The translations under genes and the position numbers were made by a program. This document shows, piece after piece, positions 9,333-19,492 of a stretch of DNA of 64,000 nt (positions within the stretch are counted from its first letter, which is position 1; the number at the start of each line of letters is the position of its first letter). This stretch comes from Amphibacillus cookii (GTDB lineage Bacteria > Bacillota > Bacilli > Bacillales > Amphibacillaceae), in the NCBI RefSeq assembly GCF_016908375.1, contig NZ_JAFBDS010000005.1, positions 1-64,000 of the forward strand, given 5' to 3'. The notes below the pieces were generated by a model, which saw only the letters and a list, made by a program, of their open reading frames with translations, had not been told where the DNA came from and ran no database searches.

Positions 9333-10121
9333 TTGAGCTATTTAGAGCTTGCATCTATTTCTCACTATTATTTTAATGAAAAACATTGCACACATGCCCT
9401 TGATAACATCTCATTCCAAGTTGAAAAGGGACATTTCATTTCTTTATTAGGTCCTAGCGGGTGTGGGAAAACAACTCTTCTATCCATTATCGCTCAACTA
9501 ATTAACCCAACAGAAGGAACAATAAAGTTGAAAGGTTTACCGATTGACCAACAGAACATAGCGATTGGCTATATGCTCCAACAAGATTACTTATTTCCTT
9601 GGAAAACGATTTTAGACAATGTTTGTATTGGTCCAAAAATTCGTAGGGAATGGGTAACAGGTGATTACGATAAAGCTAAAGGATTATTGACTAAAGTTGG
9701 ATTGACCGATATTGCTAATAAGTATCCCGATCAATTATCTGGCGGTATGAGGCAACGCGTGGCACTCGCTCGCACCCTAATGACTGACCCTGCACTACTT
9801 TTACTTGACGAACCTTTTTCGGCATTAGACTTTCAGACCAAACTTATTTTAGAAGCATTTATGATTGATATGCTAAAAGATTATCAAAAAACATCGCTTT
9901 TAGTCACCCACGATATCGGAGAAGCCATCGCTATGAGTGATGATATTTTTTTGATGAAGGCAAATCCTGGCGCCATTCACTCACACATATCTGTGCCAGA
10001 ACAAGTACGAAATCTCTCACCTATTGAAGCACGAAAACATCCAGAATACCATCAACTATTTGATCAAATTTGGAAGGAGATGAATCAGCTTGACACCGAA
10101 AACGACGCATCCCGCGTATAA
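9333..10121 (+). CDS. ytlC: ABC transporter ATP-binding protein (YtlC type)
   Basis: ATPase of the nitrate/sulfonate/taurine-type importer, about 262 residues. Walker A is GPSGCGKTT at 40-48, the signature is LSGGMRQR, Walker B is [12 protein letters not shown], and the switch histidine is in VTHDIGEA. The start taken is TTG at 9333, because a GAGGTAAG site sits just upstream and the conserved fold begins there; the frame upstream overlaps ytlA. The last codons overlap the start of the permease gene, which indicates coupled translation. Confidence 0.9.
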   Translation: MSYLELASISHYYFNEKHCTHALDNISFQVEKGHFISLLGPSGCGKTTLLSIIAQLINPTEGTIKLKGLPIDQQNIAIGYMLQQDYLFPWKTILDNVCIGPKIRREWVTGDYDKAKGLLTKVGLTDIANKYPDQLSGGMRQRVALARTLMTDPALLLLDEPFSALDFQTKLILEAFMIDMLKDYQKTSLLVTHDIGEAIAMSDDIFLMKANPGAIHSHISVPEQVRNLSPIEARKHPEYHQLFDQIWKEMNQLDTENDASRV

Positions 10122-10896
10122 TGTTTACTTACAACAATTATCACGTGAAAAAAGGTTAATCAAATATGGCCAATCGATTATTTTTATTTGTTTTTTCGCA
10201 TTTTGGGAAATCAGTAGTCGTCTGCACTGGATTGATCCATTAATATTTAGTTCTCCTTCACGTGTTGTAAATCTTATGGTGCGTTACCTTCTTGATGGTT
10301 CACTCTGGTTTCATATGCGGATAACTGTTTTTGAAACATTAGCTGGTTTTTTCATCGGAACAATAGCAGGGGTAATTTTGGCTTTCTTCCTTTGGTATTC
10401 CAAGAGATTTTCAGCTATTGTTGATCCCTATTTAGTTGTCTTCAATGCCTTACCAAAGGTAGCATTAGGCCCGATTATCATTGTCGCTTTAGGACCAGGT
10501 TATAGCTCCATCATTACAATGGGAGCGATTATTTGTGTGATTGTCTCCGCTCTTGTCGTTTATAATGGTTTCCATGAAGTTGATGCTAATTATATTAAAG
10601 TTTTACAAAGCTTTGGCGCTTCCAAATGGCAAAATTTCAAAGAAGCGATTCTCCCTGCTTCTTTACCGACCATCATATCCACCTTTAAAGTAAACGTCGG
10701 TCTTTCTTGGGTTGGTGTGATCGTTGGTGAATTTCTCGTTGCATCCAAAGGGCTCGGCTACTTAATTGTCTATGGTTTCCAAGTTTTTAATTTCACATTG
10801 GTTCTTTATAGTCTTGTATTAATTGCTTTTTTAGCAGCGTTAATGTATCAAGGTGTTGCTTATTTTGAAAAATGGTTATTAAAGAAATTACGTTAA
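10090..10896 (+). CDS. ytlD: ABC transporter permease (YtlD type)
   Basis: Inner-membrane permease of the NitT/TauT-type importer, 268 residues with about six hydrophobic segments. The BPD-type EAA loop [11 protein letters not shown] contacts the ATPase. The start is TTG at 10090 with an AAGGAG site 8-10 nt upstream, inside the end of ytlC. It completes the ytlA-ytlC-ytlD operon, followed by a hairpin at 10923-10953. Confidence 0.9.
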   Translation: MTPKTTHPAYNVYLQQLSREKRLIKYGQSIIFICFFAFWEISSRLHWIDPLIFSSPSRVVNLMVRYLLDGSLWFHMRITVFETLAGFFIGTIAGVILAFFLWYSKRFSAIVDPYLVVFNALPKVALGPIIIVALGPGYSSIITMGAIICVIVSALVVYNGFHEVDANYIKVLQSFGASKWQNFKEAILPASLPTIISTFKVNVGLSWVGVIVGEFLVASKGLGYLIVYGFQVFNFTLVLYSLVLIAFLAALMYQGVAYFEKWLLKKLR

Positions 10897-10922
10897 CGAA
10901 ATGGCATCTTTAAACAGTAAGA

Positions 10923-10953
10923 CACGTCAGCTTTCTTATTCAAAGCTGACGTG
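10923..10953. terminator. Terminator between convergent ytlD and ytkD
   Basis: ACGTCAGCTTT and AAAGCTGACGT form a stem with an 8-nt loop between the two convergent genes. The right arm includes the final codons of ytkD. Confidence 0.75.
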
Positions 10954-11415
10954 GTGTTTAATAATTTCCTTTAAACTCAGTCTAACGATATCATCCTTCA
11001 TAATAAAGCTAAATGATTTATTCGTTATCAAATTTTCAGGTAAATTCTTTAATAGAACAGGACCTTCTGTTTCATGATAACTATTTTGTTGTTTCAAATC
11101 TGCAATTTCGGCGTAGTAAATATTTTTGATTACGGTATCCCCTTTACCCTCTACATGATATTGACCTAAATAACGGAGCAAATCAACAGTTGCACCTGTC
11201 TCTTCTTTTACCTCTCGAACAGCCGCTTGTTCCGCTGTTTCCCCCTGTTCTACTTTACCTCCTGGAAATTCCATGCCTCGTGTTTTATGCTTAGTAAGTA
11301 GCCATTGCCCCCGATAGCGACAAATAACAAACACATGTTTAGGGTATTTAGAAAATGGATGGTCATCAAATGAAAGCCTAACCTCATTATTATAATAATC
11401 TCGAAAAACATACAT
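10936..11415 (-). CDS. ytkD: Nudix hydrolase, YtkD family
   Basis: Nudix nucleoside-triphosphate/RNA pyrophosphohydrolase. The complete Nudix box runs from [18 protein letters not shown] into KEETGA. With the start at ATG 11415 (MYVFRDYY) the protein is 159 residues, matching B. subtilis YtkD (about 158), which hydrolyses 8-oxo-dGTP and acts on RNA 5' triphosphates. An in-frame TTG six codons upstream overlaps the preceding gene but is less likely. It lies beside ytlACD as in B. subtilis. Confidence 0.9.
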   Translation of the reverse strand: MYVFRDYYNNEVRLSFDDHPFSKYPKHVFVICRYRGQWLLTKHKTRGMEFPGGKVEQGETAEQAAVREVKEETGATVDLLRYLGQYHVEGKGDTVIKNIYYAEIADLKQQNSYHETEGPVLLKNLPENLITNKSFSFIMKDDIVRLSLKEIIKHHVSFE

Positions 11416-11429
11416 AACGATCGCTACCT

Positions 11430-12044
11430 TCAAATAATATCCGATGAGTCTGTCACATCCTCTTCAATATGAGGATGGTTAATATCAATAATCCTCCAGC
11501 CTTTTTCGTAAGCAAAGACGATTTCAATCCGATAGTCTCCATACATTTCTAGTGAGTTTTCTTGTATGATCTTGATCAGACCGTCGTCTAAGACTTCTTT
11601 TTGATACGGCTCTTCAAGTATGAACCATGGCGGTAATTCAGTAGGGACAATATACAGACCATCGTCTCTTTCATCATAATAAAATTCTATATAGGGTGCA
11701 ACCACCTCTTGTGTAGCTATCCCATCGAATTGTTCAATAAGTGCTGCTTTCGTTGAAAAATTAACCACGCGATAATTTTCATTAGTTTCTTGTACGAGCT
11801 GGTCAATAAATGCTTCAGTCTTTTCCTTAATCATTTCCTTTGTCAATTCAGGAGCTGTCTGTCGCTCCTCTAATGTAGTGAAAGTGGAAGAGGTAATTTC
11901 TTCTTTCGTCAATCGTTCATGTTGACTATAGGAGTGGGCATAAGTAGGACGCTCACTTTCTGGTTGATAAGAAAACAGAAGTAAAGTGGTCACGAGCAGT
12001 GCCAGTCCGGTTAAAAGCCATTTAAATTTATGTTTCCACATCAT
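11430..12044 (-). CDS. Membrane-anchored protein of unknown function
   Basis: 204 residues: a short basic N-terminus, one hydrophobic helix at about 9-25, then an acidic, charged extracellular region ending in [12 protein letters not shown]. It has no lipobox and no recognised domain. The pattern (single anchor, compact C-terminal domain with [20 protein letters not shown]) suggests an exported protein. It precedes ytkD on the same strand with its stop about 15 nt before the ytkD start, so they may be co-transcribed. Function not assigned. Confidence 0.75.
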   Translation of the reverse strand: MMWKHKFKWLLTGLALLVTTLLLFSYQPESERPTYAHSYSQHERLTKEEITSSTFTTLEERQTAPELTKEMIKEKTEAFIDQLVQETNENYRVVNFSTKAALIEQFDGIATQEVVAPYIEFYYDERDDGLYIVPTELPPWFILEEPYQKEVLDDGLIKIIQENSLEMYGDYRIEIVFAYEKGWRIIDINHPHIEEDVTDSSDII

Positions 12045-12260
12045 TCCCCATCTCCAATCATGTTGTTACTTTATCCTTCCACTTTTTGAGCGCAGCTAAA
12101 CCTTATTTTCTTTCGTAAATATTGTGAAGATAGTAGATGTTCAAGTACAATAGCTTGTATGTTTCTATCGATCACCAACTATTCTCTATTGTTAAAATTT
12201 ATGCTTAGGAAGCCTTTTCGACTAGATTATCACGGTAATGAACGTTATCGAATCATTATC
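12045..12260. other. Intergenic region, no gene seen
   Basis: AT-rich sequence upstream of the 11430-12044 gene, presumably holding its promoter. No recognised element before repeat copy D begins. Confidence 0.4.
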
Positions 12261-12420
12261 TATAAAACAAAACGACAATCAGTTGGCCTTCTTGCTCTTC
12301 ACCCATTGATTGTTAGTTGAGTGAATCAGGACATTGGCGTCCGGTATCACCCACCTATATGGATTTACTTCTGCACGCTATCTTGAAGTGGGTGTTTTAC
12401 GGACGGTTATCTGTGCTAAA
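12261..12420 (+). repeat. Dispersed element R1, copy D
   Basis: Full-length copy with 5' hairpin (CAATCAGTTGG / CCATTGATTG). The internal stem CACCCAC/GTGGGTG carries an A-T pair where copy G has G-C. The right end is CGGTTATCTGTGCTAAA, 14 bp from the polY2 stop. Confidence 0.9.
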
Positions 12421-12434
12421 CGTCCTGTTCTCTT

Positions 12435-13664
12435 TTAGCGACTATGCCCACCTATTTTGTTTGCTCGTCCTTTGACCTGACCAGCATCTAGTAATGATGA
12501 TGCCTTCATTATAGCCGTTAAACCGTACCGTTCTTTTAATAAATCCATTGTTTGCGTAAGGTCTTCTTCTGTTTGCGGGTCATCGAATAACGAAAGTTGT
12601 TGCGTTGATTTAGGTACAAGCTTTGATAAAGTTAAACCGATTCCTCTAATTGGATAGCCCTCCCAATGTCTGCTAAAGAGAATATCAGCAGCCTGATAAA
12701 TTTTTGAGCTTAATTGGGTCGGCTCCGTTAGTGCAAGTTGACGATTAAATCCTTCTTTACTACCAAAATGATGACTTTGGAGATTTACAGATACGGTCAT
12801 ACCTAAATAATCTTGACGTCGCACTCGTCTAGCCACCTCCTCTGATAGTTCACGCAACACCACTTTTATATCCGCTTCTCGCTGATAGTCATAGGGTAAA
12901 GTCATGTGATGCCCAATCGCTTTTTGACTTTGATGTGTTTTCGAGACAACCGGACTTGAATCAATTCCATTAGCTAAACGCCAGAGCACTTCGCCGTTTA
13001 TCCCCCAACGCTTCTTTAACCAGTCAACCGGATAACAAGCTAGATTGCCAACCGTATGTAATCCCATCTTAACAAGGTGGTTATTCATCCGATCTCCAAC
13101 ACCAAATAAAGCATCAATCGGAAGCGGCCAAAGTAAGTCTTTAATATTGTTCAAATTTAATTCAGCAATTCCGGTTCTGTTTTTTTTGGCAAATTGATCA
13201 CACGCCATTTTGGCTAACGCCTTATTGGGTCCAATCCCAACCCTTGCTTCTACCCCGATGCTGTCAAAAATTTCATCACGAATCGCTTGAGCGATAGCTT
13301 GCTTGGAACCAAATAAGTGAAAGCTACCAGTCACATCTATAAATTGTTCATCAACAGAATATACTTCTACTAAGTCAGAAAACTGCTCAAGTATTTTAGT
13401 GATTTCCAATGAAAGGGTTAGGTAAAGCTCCATATGGGGTGTAGTTATTTCAAGGGTCGGGCATTTGCGACGTGCTTGCCAAATCGGTTCTGCCGTCTTT
13501 ACACCTTCTTGTTTCGCAAGCGGACAAGCCGCTAACACAATGCCACTTCTTTGAGTAGGATCCCCAGCAACAATAACAGGCTTGTTAACTAAATGTGGCT
13601 GCCTTATCTTTTCTACTGAGGCATAAAAAGCTTGCATATCAACTAAAAAAATGGTGCGTTCCAC
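12435..13664 (-). CDS. Y-family DNA polymerase, PolY2/YqjW (UvrX) type
   Basis: Translesion DNA polymerase of the DinB/UmuC superfamily, 409 residues (YqjW is about 412). Catalytic aspartate is in FLVDMQAFYASVE (D9), and the second carboxylates are in EVYSVDEQFIDVTG, a form typical of the PolY2/UvrX branch rather than DinB proper. The helix-hairpin-helix and little-finger regions follow. The start is GTG at 13664 with an AGGGAGAG site. An SOS box lies inside its promoter, so it should be LexA-controlled and induced by DNA damage. Confidence 0.9.
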   Translation of the reverse strand: MERTIFLVDMQAFYASVEKIRQPHLVNKPVIVAGDPTQRSGIVLAACPLAKQEGVKTAEPIWQARRKCPTLEITTPHMELYLTLSLEITKILEQFSDLVEVYSVDEQFIDVTGSFHLFGSKQAIAQAIRDEIFDSIGVEARVGIGPNKALAKMACDQFAKKNRTGIAELNLNNIKDLLWPLPIDALFGVGDRMNNHLVKMGLHTVGNLACYPVDWLKKRWGINGEVLWRLANGIDSSPVVSKTHQSQKAIGHHMTLPYDYQREADIKVVLRELSEEVARRVRRQDYLGMTVSVNLQSHHFGSKEGFNRQLALTEPTQLSSKIYQAADILFSRHWEGYPIRGIGLTLSKLVPKSTQQLSLFDDPQTEEDLTQTMDLLKERYGLTAIMKASSLLDAGQVKGRANKIGGHSR

Positions 13665-13722
13665 CTGCCTCTCTCCCTAAAACATCATTTTTAGACTACA
13701 AAAAAGAACAACTTGCTCATAT

Positions 13723-13750
13723 TCTATACGAACATTTGTTCTTTTATCAA
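13723..13750 (-). promoter_or_regulatory. polY2 promoter containing a LexA (SOS) box
   Basis: Minus strand: -35 TTGATA (13750-13745), 16-nt spacer, -10 TATAGA (13728-13723). The spacer contains GAACAAATGTTCG, a match to the Bacillus LexA/DinR consensus CGAACNNNNGTTC (13729-13741), so repressor binding would cover the promoter. Confidence 0.88.
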
Positions 13751-13766
13751 GCTGTATTTTTTTCCA

Positions 13767-14528
13767 TCAATTTAAAATTTTCATCTGAGATGTTTCATTA
13801 AGCGTGTGTTTATTATAGTCAACCAACAAATAGCCTTTTCCTCTAATTGTTTTAATATAAATCGGATTTTTCCGTTTTGGCTCTATCTTTTGTCTTAATC
13901 GACTAATAAAAACATCAATAATCCGATCATCAATCGTGTCTGATTCACTTGATAATGCTTTCAATAGTTCTTTTCTAGTCACGACCTCACCTTTATGTGA
14001 GAATAAATAATAAAGCAGTTCAAACTCTTTTCGTGTTAAATCAATCAATTGATTATGTTTATATAAAGTATAATTTATTGTATCAATGATAAGTTCGCCA
14101 TTTACTATATGGTGTTCGGGCAGTGAACTGTTGGTCGCTTGGTAATCAAAACGACAACATTGCTCACTTCGACGCAAAATAGCTTTAATTCGTGCAATAA
14201 GCTCCTTAATGCTAAAAGGTTTTAAGACATAATCATCTGCCCCTAGTTCAAGTCCCAATGTGCAGCTTAATTCATCATGATCCGATGACAATAAAATAAT
14301 AGGTTCCCAGCGCTTCAGAACTTGTCTTAATCGTTTACAAAGTTCTAATCCATCAATAGGTGTGTCTAAATCGATAAGTACAGCGGATAGTGTAAGTGTA
14401 TCTGTTAAGCTCATTGCTTCATCCATATGATCCGTTTCCCATATAACATACCCTAAAGCGTGAAATGCTTCTCTTAATGACGCATGCAAAACATTCTCCT
14501 TGGCAACCATTAATATCGATTGATCCAT
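13767..14528 (-). CDS. Orphan OmpR/PhoB-family response regulator
   Basis: 253-residue response regulator: receiver domain (phospho-acceptor Asp in AVLIDLDTP, about residue 54; conserved Lys in DDYVLKPFS), then a winged-helix DNA-binding domain ending IKTIRGKGYLLV. The start is the ATG at 14528 behind AGGAGGGG; an in-frame TTG precedes it. No sensor kinase is adjacent; the neighbours are polY2 (divergent promoter region) and ribU. Its target genes cannot be inferred. Confidence 0.9.
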   Translation of the reverse strand: MDQSILMVAKENVLHASLREAFHALGYVIWETDHMDEAMSLTDTLTLSAVLIDLDTPIDGLELCKRLRQVLKRWEPIILLSSDHDELSCTLGLELGADDYVLKPFSIKELIARIKAILRRSEQCCRFDYQATNSSLPEHHIVNGELIIDTINYTLYKHNQLIDLTRKEFELLYYLFSHKGEVVTRKELLKALSSESDTIDDRIIDVFISRLRQKIEPKRKNPIYIKTIRGKGYLLVDYNKHTLNETSQMKILN

Positions 14529-14696
14529 CAAACCCCTCCTAAAACTGCTATCCTATCGCTGTTCCTTTATTTGAGTATCCAGCAGCCGATAATTCCCACT
14601 GTTTTTAGTATATCGAGCCAATTTTAAAAAATCATGAACTTAGTGTTAAGGTTATGTAAATTTTAACAATATAGAAATGTTACTTAAATTGCGAAT

Positions 14697-14808
14697 TTAT
14701 AAAACAAACCTTCAATCAGGACATTAGCGGCCGCTATCTTCCACCTAAAGACAAGCTCTATTCTCTATTTTGAGGCAGGCGTTTTGCGGACAGTTATCTG
14801 TGATAAAA
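14697..14808 (+). repeat. Dispersed element R1, copy E
   Basis: Left end AAAACAAACCTTCAATCAGG fused directly to the core, with the 5' hairpin collapsed. It carries GCTCTATTCTCTATTTTGAGG and the right end CAGTTATCTGTGATAAA. It lies immediately downstream of the ribU terminator. Confidence 0.88.
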
Positions 14809-14857
14809 AAATAGTTCAGTTTTGGCGTTAACAAATTGCACACCAAAGCTGAACTAC
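14805..14857 (-). terminator. ribU terminator
   Basis: On the minus strand, TAGTTCAGCTTTGG pairs with CCAAAACTGAACTA and a T run follows. The T run merges with the right end of repeat copy E. Confidence 0.8.
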
Positions 14858-14886
14858 TTATAGACTGTACTGATCTCTTTTATCAA

Positions 14887-15468
14887 CTATGAACTGAATA
14901 TAGATTGCTTTTGTTTGATCCAAGGTTTTAATTTAATGAACAATGGCACAAATAAAGCAGAAACAATGATGCCCTTAATCAAGTTAAATGGAATCACACC
15001 AACCATGATTGTACTCAACAACGCTCCACTAGATAAATCATCCATACCCATGAAGACACTGTAAATGGGAAGTAAGACATAATAATTGAGTATCCCCATT
15101 GCAAGCGTCATAATAATCGTACCAACAACCAATCCAGATAACAAGCTTTTATCACCTTTATACTTATGATAAATCATCGATATGGGCACAACAAAAGTGA
15201 CACCCGCTACAAAGTTAGCAAATACACCAACTGGATCTGCTGCTCCAGTAAAAATAAGATATAATAAGTTCTTAATTAATTGGACAACCACACCTGCCAT
15301 TGGTGAGAAAATAAGTGCCGCTAATAACGTCGGCACTTCCCCAAAATCCACTTTTAAATAGGGAGGCAAAAATGGCAATGGGAAATTTAAAAATAATAAT
15401 ACCATAGAAATGGTCCCTAATAATGCTAAAATAATCAATTTTAATAATTGTGATGACTGTTTATTCAT
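14887..15468 (-). CDS. ribU: Riboflavin ECF transporter S component, RibU
   Basis: Membrane substrate-binding subunit for riboflavin uptake, 193 residues with about five to six hydrophobic helices. The family signature PYLKVDFGEVPTLLAALIFSPMAG is visible around residues 33-56. It works with a shared EcfAA'T module encoded elsewhere. The start is the ATG at 15468 behind AGGAGGATG; the longer frame lies in the leader. It is controlled by the FMN riboswitch upstream, so it should be off when FMN is plentiful. Confidence 0.95.
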   Translation of the reverse strand: MNKQSSQLLKLIILALLGTISMVLLFLNFPLPFLPPYLKVDFGEVPTLLAALIFSPMAGVVVQLIKNLLYLIFTGAADPVGVFANFVAGVTFVVPISMIYHKYKGDKSLLSGLVVGTIIMTLAMGILNYYVLLPIYSVFMGMDDLSSGALLSTIMVGVIPFNLIKGIIVSALFVPLFIKLKPWIKQKQSIFSS

Positions 15469-15542
15469 GTCAACATCCTCCTTCACCTTCTTAATCGATA
15501 TTAACCTCAATATGATGAAGGGAGAGTAACTTCCTCAAGCCC

Positions 15543-15579
15543 AAATTAAAAATCCTAAAGCAAAAAGGGCTTTAGGATT
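15543..15579 (-). terminator. Attenuator terminator of the FMN riboswitch
   Basis: Minus strand: AATCCTAAAGC pairs with GCTTTAGGATT and is followed by a T-rich tail. It sits between the RFN aptamer and the ribU start, which supports transcription termination as the mode of control. Confidence 0.85.
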
Positions 15580-15625
15580 AATAGGCATCAAGAAATAAAA
15601 TGGTCAATTAACCATATTACTCTGT

Positions 15626-15756
15626 ATCTTCTCCCATCCAGACTTTCACTGTCGGTCCTAGATTCGCACTAGGTCCACCGCTATAAAAAGCGGGTCACGG
15701 ACTTACAGCATGAGCTGCTTACCGTCGGTCGGGAATTACACCCTGCCCCGAAGATT
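15626..15756 (-). promoter_or_regulatory. FMN riboswitch (RFN element)
   Basis: The minus strand shows the conserved RFN blocks: ATCTTCGGGGCAGGGTG, AATTCCCGACCGACGGT, then AGTCCGTGACCCGC and, at the 3' end, AGTCTGGATGGGAGAAGAT. The 5' and 3' ends pair as the basal stem. A promoter with TTCACA (-35), 17-nt spacer and TATACT (-10) lies just upstream. Confidence 0.95.
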
Positions 15757-15947
15757 AAATCGATATGTTGTTATATATAGTATAATATAGTCGAATAAAT
15801 TTGTGAAGGGTTTTACATGAACTTTTTTCACATAATCATCAAAAAGCACAGTTAACAAAGGAGAGCCATGCTTAATTTCGGATCTTTTAAAGCTTCTACT
15901 GCACAACTATCTCCTTCAAACTGAAAGCTTACTTAGCAAATAAGGAA

Positions 15948-17006
15948 CTAATCAATTAATGGATTTAAGTTCTCAGCCCCACTCATGTTAGCAATAAAGT
16001 CAACTAATAGTTCAATTTCCTCTTCGATGTCTTTAATACTTACCGTTTCAACCGGAGAATGCATATATCGTAGCGGTAGTGAGACTAAGCTGACTGGCAC
16101 ACCGCGACCGGTTAAACGCATTTTATCAGCATCTGTACCCGTCATGCTTGATGTCAGTTCATATTGAACCTTGATATCCAATCGCTCAGCTGTTTGCTCA
16201 AGCCATTGGTTTATTTTTCGATTAATCGGCGCACCCTTAGCTAAAACAGGCCCACCATCTAATTGAATATCACCATATTTATTTTTATTAACATTAGGGT
16301 AGTCAGTTGCAAAAGTGACATCACAGGCAATAGCCATCGTCGGCTCCACACCTGCAGCTGCAAAGTACGCACCACCCATATTCGTTTCTTCATTAACAGT
16401 GCTCGCCACATAAACACCGACATTAAGGTGTTTATCCGATAATTTACGAAGCACTTCCGCCACAATAAAAGCCCCGGTGCGATTGTCTAGACCTCGGCCA
16501 CTTATATAACGATCCATTAGTGATTCAGGTTTACGATCATAAACAGCTAAATCACCAATTTGAACATAGGCCTCAATTTCATCTTTAGACTTTGCACCAC
16601 AGTCAATAAATAAGTCTGCAACATCGAAATCACCTTTTATTCCACCATGATGCTGAGCATTAACACCAATTACCCCAGCTATTTCTTTGGCATAGCCTTG
16701 TATTTTCACCTTCATTCCAACAGCTGCTTTAGGATTAATCCCCCCCATTTTATCAAAATAAAGAAAGCCGTCATTATCTATTCGATTAATAACAAGGGCA
16801 ATTTCATCACAATGACCGGCTAATAATATTTTGAAATCCGCTTCTTTATTAAGTACACCAATTGCATTTCCAGCATGATCTGTTATTATTTCATCAGCAA
16901 ATCGCTCAACATAATTAATCCACTTCTTTTGGATAGCAATCTCCATACTTGATGGTGAAGGTGTTTGTAACAACTCAAATAAGAACTCTTTATTTTCTAA
17001 TAACAT
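15948..17006 (-). CDS. M42 family metallo-aminopeptidase (YtoP/YsdC-like)
   Basis: Cytosolic dinuclear-metal aminopeptidase of the M42 (glutamyl aminopeptidase/tetrahedral TET) family, 352 residues. Visible metal and catalytic motifs are LLAGHCDEIAL (His and Asp), SGRGLDNRTGAF (bridging Asp), STVNEETNMGG (catalytic Glu pair), CDVTFATD and YMHSPVE near the C-terminus. The ATG start follows a GGAGGATGAC site. It is likely monocistronic; the upstream divergent gene is the K+ channel. Whether it acts on glutamyl, alanyl or other substrates cannot be read from the sequence. Confidence 0.92.
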   Translation of the reverse strand: MLLENKEFLFELLQTPSPSSMEIAIQKKWINYVERFADEIITDHAGNAIGVLNKEADFKILLAGHCDEIALVINRIDNDGFLYFDKMGGINPKAAVGMKVKIQGYAKEIAGVIGVNAQHHGGIKGDFDVADLFIDCGAKSKDEIEAYVQIGDLAVYDRKPESLMDRYISGRGLDNRTGAFIVAEVLRKLSDKHLNVGVYVASTVNEETNMGGAYFAAAGVEPTMAIACDVTFATDYPNVNKNKYGDIQLDGGPVLAKGAPINRKINQWLEQTAERLDIKVQYELTSSMTGTDADKMRLTGRGVPVSLVSLPLRYMHSPVETVSIKDIEEEIELLVDFIANMSGAENLNPLID

Positions 17007-17089
17007 AATGTCATCCTCCTTTTCATTCTACCAACATCATATCAAAACTTTTTGTAAATACTAAGAAAAAATATTTAGGATGATGATTA

Positions 17090-17845
17090 ATGATTGTTCG
17101 TATAAGGTATTATTATCTCCAACTGCCTACACTTTTAAAATTACTCATTATTATTGGAGCATTTATGATCGGGTTTGGTTCACTTATTCATTTTGTTGAA
17201 CCTAACATCTTTCCAACTGTATTTGATGGCATTTGGTGGGCGCTCATCACCGGTTCCACAGTTGGGTATGGAGATTATGTTCCTCACACGTTAATAGGAC
17301 GTCTGTTAACCTTGATGCTTATTTTAGGTGGCGGTGGTGCCATTACTTTCTATATGGCTACCATTTCAGCAACAACTATAAAAGCAGAACAGCAAAGAAA
17401 TAGCGGACTCACACGTTTCCAAGGAAAAGCGCATCTTATTGTTATTGGTTGGAATGAACGCACAAGGCAACTGGTTCATCTATTACAAAATCAAAAAACA
17501 CAATCAACCATTGTTTTAATTGATCAAACCTTAGCACATTTGCCTGCAAATTATCGCTATCTTCATTTTGTTAAAGGGGATCCTACTATAGCTAAGACAT
17601 TAAGTGAAGCAAACGCTGAACAAGCTACAGCAGCCATAGTTACAGCTGACCCAGGAAAAGAAGAACGCTATGCTGATCAAGCGAGCATATTAACGGTTAT
17701 CGCATTAAGAAGTATAAATGATGACATTTCAATCCATACCGAAATATTAACAACAGAACAGGTAGACAATGCTAAGCACGCCGGAGCAACCGCCATCATT
17801 GAAACCAATCGCGTCCTAGCAGAGATGTTTGAAAAACAGCTTTAA
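17090..17845 (+). CDS. yugO: Potassium channel with RCK/TrkA-N domain, YugO-like
   Basis: Two-transmembrane K+ channel subunit: TM1 at about 16-36, pore helix and selectivity filter TGSTVGYGDYVP at about 58-69, TM2 at about 75-95, then a cytosolic TrkA-N domain starting HLIVIGWNERTRQ. It is 251 residues, shorter than B. subtilis YugO (about 328), so the C-terminal regulatory part is reduced. It neighbours pgi as yugO does in B. subtilis, where YugO mediates K+ efflux signalling in biofilms. Confidence 0.9.
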   Translation: MIVRIRYYYLQLPTLLKLLIIIGAFMIGFGSLIHFVEPNIFPTVFDGIWWALITGSTVGYGDYVPHTLIGRLLTLMLILGGGGAITFYMATISATTIKAEQQRNSGLTRFQGKAHLIVIGWNERTRQLVHLLQNQKTQSTIVLIDQTLAHLPANYRYLHFVKGDPTIAKTLSEANAEQATAAIVTADPGKEERYADQASILTVIALRSINDDISIHTEILTTEQVDNAKHAGATAIIETNRVLAEMFEKQL

Positions 17846-17851
17846 TTAAAA

Positions 17852-18056
17852 TTAAACGAACCTGCAATCAGTCGGCGTGGACCTACAGGATGTAGGTTAT
17901 GCAGACGTTGCCACAGGACGTGGCGGTTTTAGTCTACGATCTTATTCTCCTACTTGTTGAAGTGAATCGGACATTAGCGTCCGTTATCATTCACCTCAAT
18001 CGATTTGCTTTACTCTGATTTTGAGGGGGATTTTATGGACGGTTATCTGTGATAAA
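17852..18056 (+). repeat. Dispersed element R1, copy F, with an inserted hairpin module
   Basis: Left end TTAAACGAACCTGCAATCAG, right end CGGTTATCTGTGATAAA. Inside the 5' hairpin (about 17879-17943) is an extra module: CCTACAGGATGTAGG hairpin, then GCAGACGTTGCCAC ... GTGGCGGTTTTAGTCTAC. The same module, expanded in tandem, occurs in copy M. Confidence 0.9.
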
Positions 18057-18114
18057 TCAATACCATCATAGAAACATTAAAGGTGTTCCCCATCAAAAGA
18101 TGATTAGACGTAAA

Positions 18115-18143
18115 ACAAGAGGCTGTTTAAACAGCCTCTTGTA
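18115..18143. terminator. pgi terminator
   Basis: ACAAGAGGCTGTTT and AAACAGCCTCTTGT form a near-perfect palindrome directly after the pgi stop. Confidence 0.85.
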
Positions 18144-18145
18144 GA

Positions 18146-19492
18146 TTATAAACGTTTTTCTAGTTCTGCTTTTTCTTTTTCAAATCCTGGTTTTCCTAAT
18201 AAGGCAAACATATTTTTCTTGTACGCTTCTACACCAGGTTGATCAAATGGATTCACACCTAATAAATAGCCACTAATTGCACAAGCCTTTTCAAAGAAAT
18301 AAACAACATAGCCAAAAGTGTAAGCATCTAGCTTTGGCAAGTGAACAATTAAGTTGGGGACTTGACCATCTGTATGAGCAAGCATTGTCCCTTGATAAGC
18401 CTTTTCATTAACAAAATCTACGGTTTGACCAGCGAGGTAATTTAAACCATCAAGGTCTTGACCTTCTTTCTCTAGCGTAATATCATGTTTTGGCGTTTCA
18501 ACATGTAAAACTGTTTCAAAAATATCTCGACGACCTTCTTGAACATATTGACCTAAAGAATGTAAATCGGTTGAGAAATTCGCAGAAGAAGGATAGATCC
18601 CTTTAAAATCTTTCCCTTCACTTTCTCCGAATAACTGCTTCCACCATTCAGCAAAATATTGTAAAGCTGGCTCATAATTAATCAGCATTTCAATCGTCTT
18701 ACCTTTATTGTAAAGTACGTTACGAATCGCTGCGTATTGGTAAGCGGGGTTGTTGTCAAGATCTGCTTCACTAAGTTCTTGTTGCGCTTTTTGTGCCCCT
18801 TCCATCATTGCATCAATATCGACACCACTTGCTGCGATGGGCAATAAACCAACAGCTGTTAGCACAGAATAGCGTCCACCAACATCATCAGGAATTACAA
18901 ATGTTTCATAACCTTGTTCTGTCGCTAATGTTTTTAATGCACCTTTCGCGCGATCAGTTGTCGCGAAGATACGCTTTTTAGCTTCTTCTACACCATATTT
19001 ATCTTCTAGGAATTTACGGAAAATTCGGAAAGCAATTGCTGGCTCGGTTGTCGTTCCACTTTTAGAAATAACATTAATCGATACATCTTTGTCTTCTAAC
19101 AAATCAAATAAATCATGCATATATGTCGAGCTAATACTATTCCCAACAAAAATAACTTGAGGTGTTTCACGGTTATCTTTAGGTAAAATGTTATAAAATG
19201 AATGATTTAGCATTTCAATGGCAGCACGCGCACCTAGATAAGAACCACCAATACCAATGACAAGTAAAACATCTGAATCGGCTTTAATTTTATCTGCTGA
19301 TTTTTTGATCCGATCAAACTCATCCTTATCATAGTTTTCAGGTAAATCCACCCAGCCAAGAAAATCATGGCCAGCCCCTGTTTTATTATGTATCATCTCA
19401 TGAGCTAATTTTACAGGCTCTTTAAGATAGTCAACTTCATGCTGACCAAAAAACGTTAATGCTTTTTCATATTCAAAACGTACGTGTGTCAT
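18146..19492 (-). CDS. pgi: Glucose-6-phosphate isomerase
   Basis: Interconverts glucose 6-phosphate and fructose 6-phosphate in glycolysis; 448 residues, the Firmicutes length. Visible signatures are [16 protein letters not shown], the sugar-phosphate site [14 protein letters not shown], and the catalytic Glu/His/Lys regions in the C-terminal half ([15 protein letters not shown] and [11 protein letters not shown]). The start ATG has a GGAGGTAAT site. It is convergent with yugO and monocistronic, with its own terminator. Confidence 0.97.
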   Translation of the reverse strand: MTHVRFEYEKALTFFGQHEVDYLKEPVKLAHEMIHNKTGAGHDFLGWVDLPENYDKDEFDRIKKSADKIKADSDVLLVIGIGGSYLGARAAIEMLNHSFYNILPKDNRETPQVIFVGNSISSTYMHDLFDLLEDKDVSINVISKSGTTTEPAIAFRIFRKFLEDKYGVEEAKKRIFATTDRAKGALKTLATEQGYETFVIPDDVGGRYSVLTAVGLLPIAASGVDIDAMMEGAQKAQQELSEADLDNNPAYQYAAIRNVLYNKGKTIEMLINYEPALQYFAEWWKQLFGESEGKDFKGIYPSSANFSTDLHSLGQYVQEGRRDIFETVLHVETPKHDITLEKEGQDLDGLNYLAGQTVDFVNEKAYQGTMLAHTDGQVPNLIVHLPKLDAYTFGYVVYFFEKACAISGYLLGVNPFDQPGVEAYKKNMFALLGKPGFEKEKAELEKRL

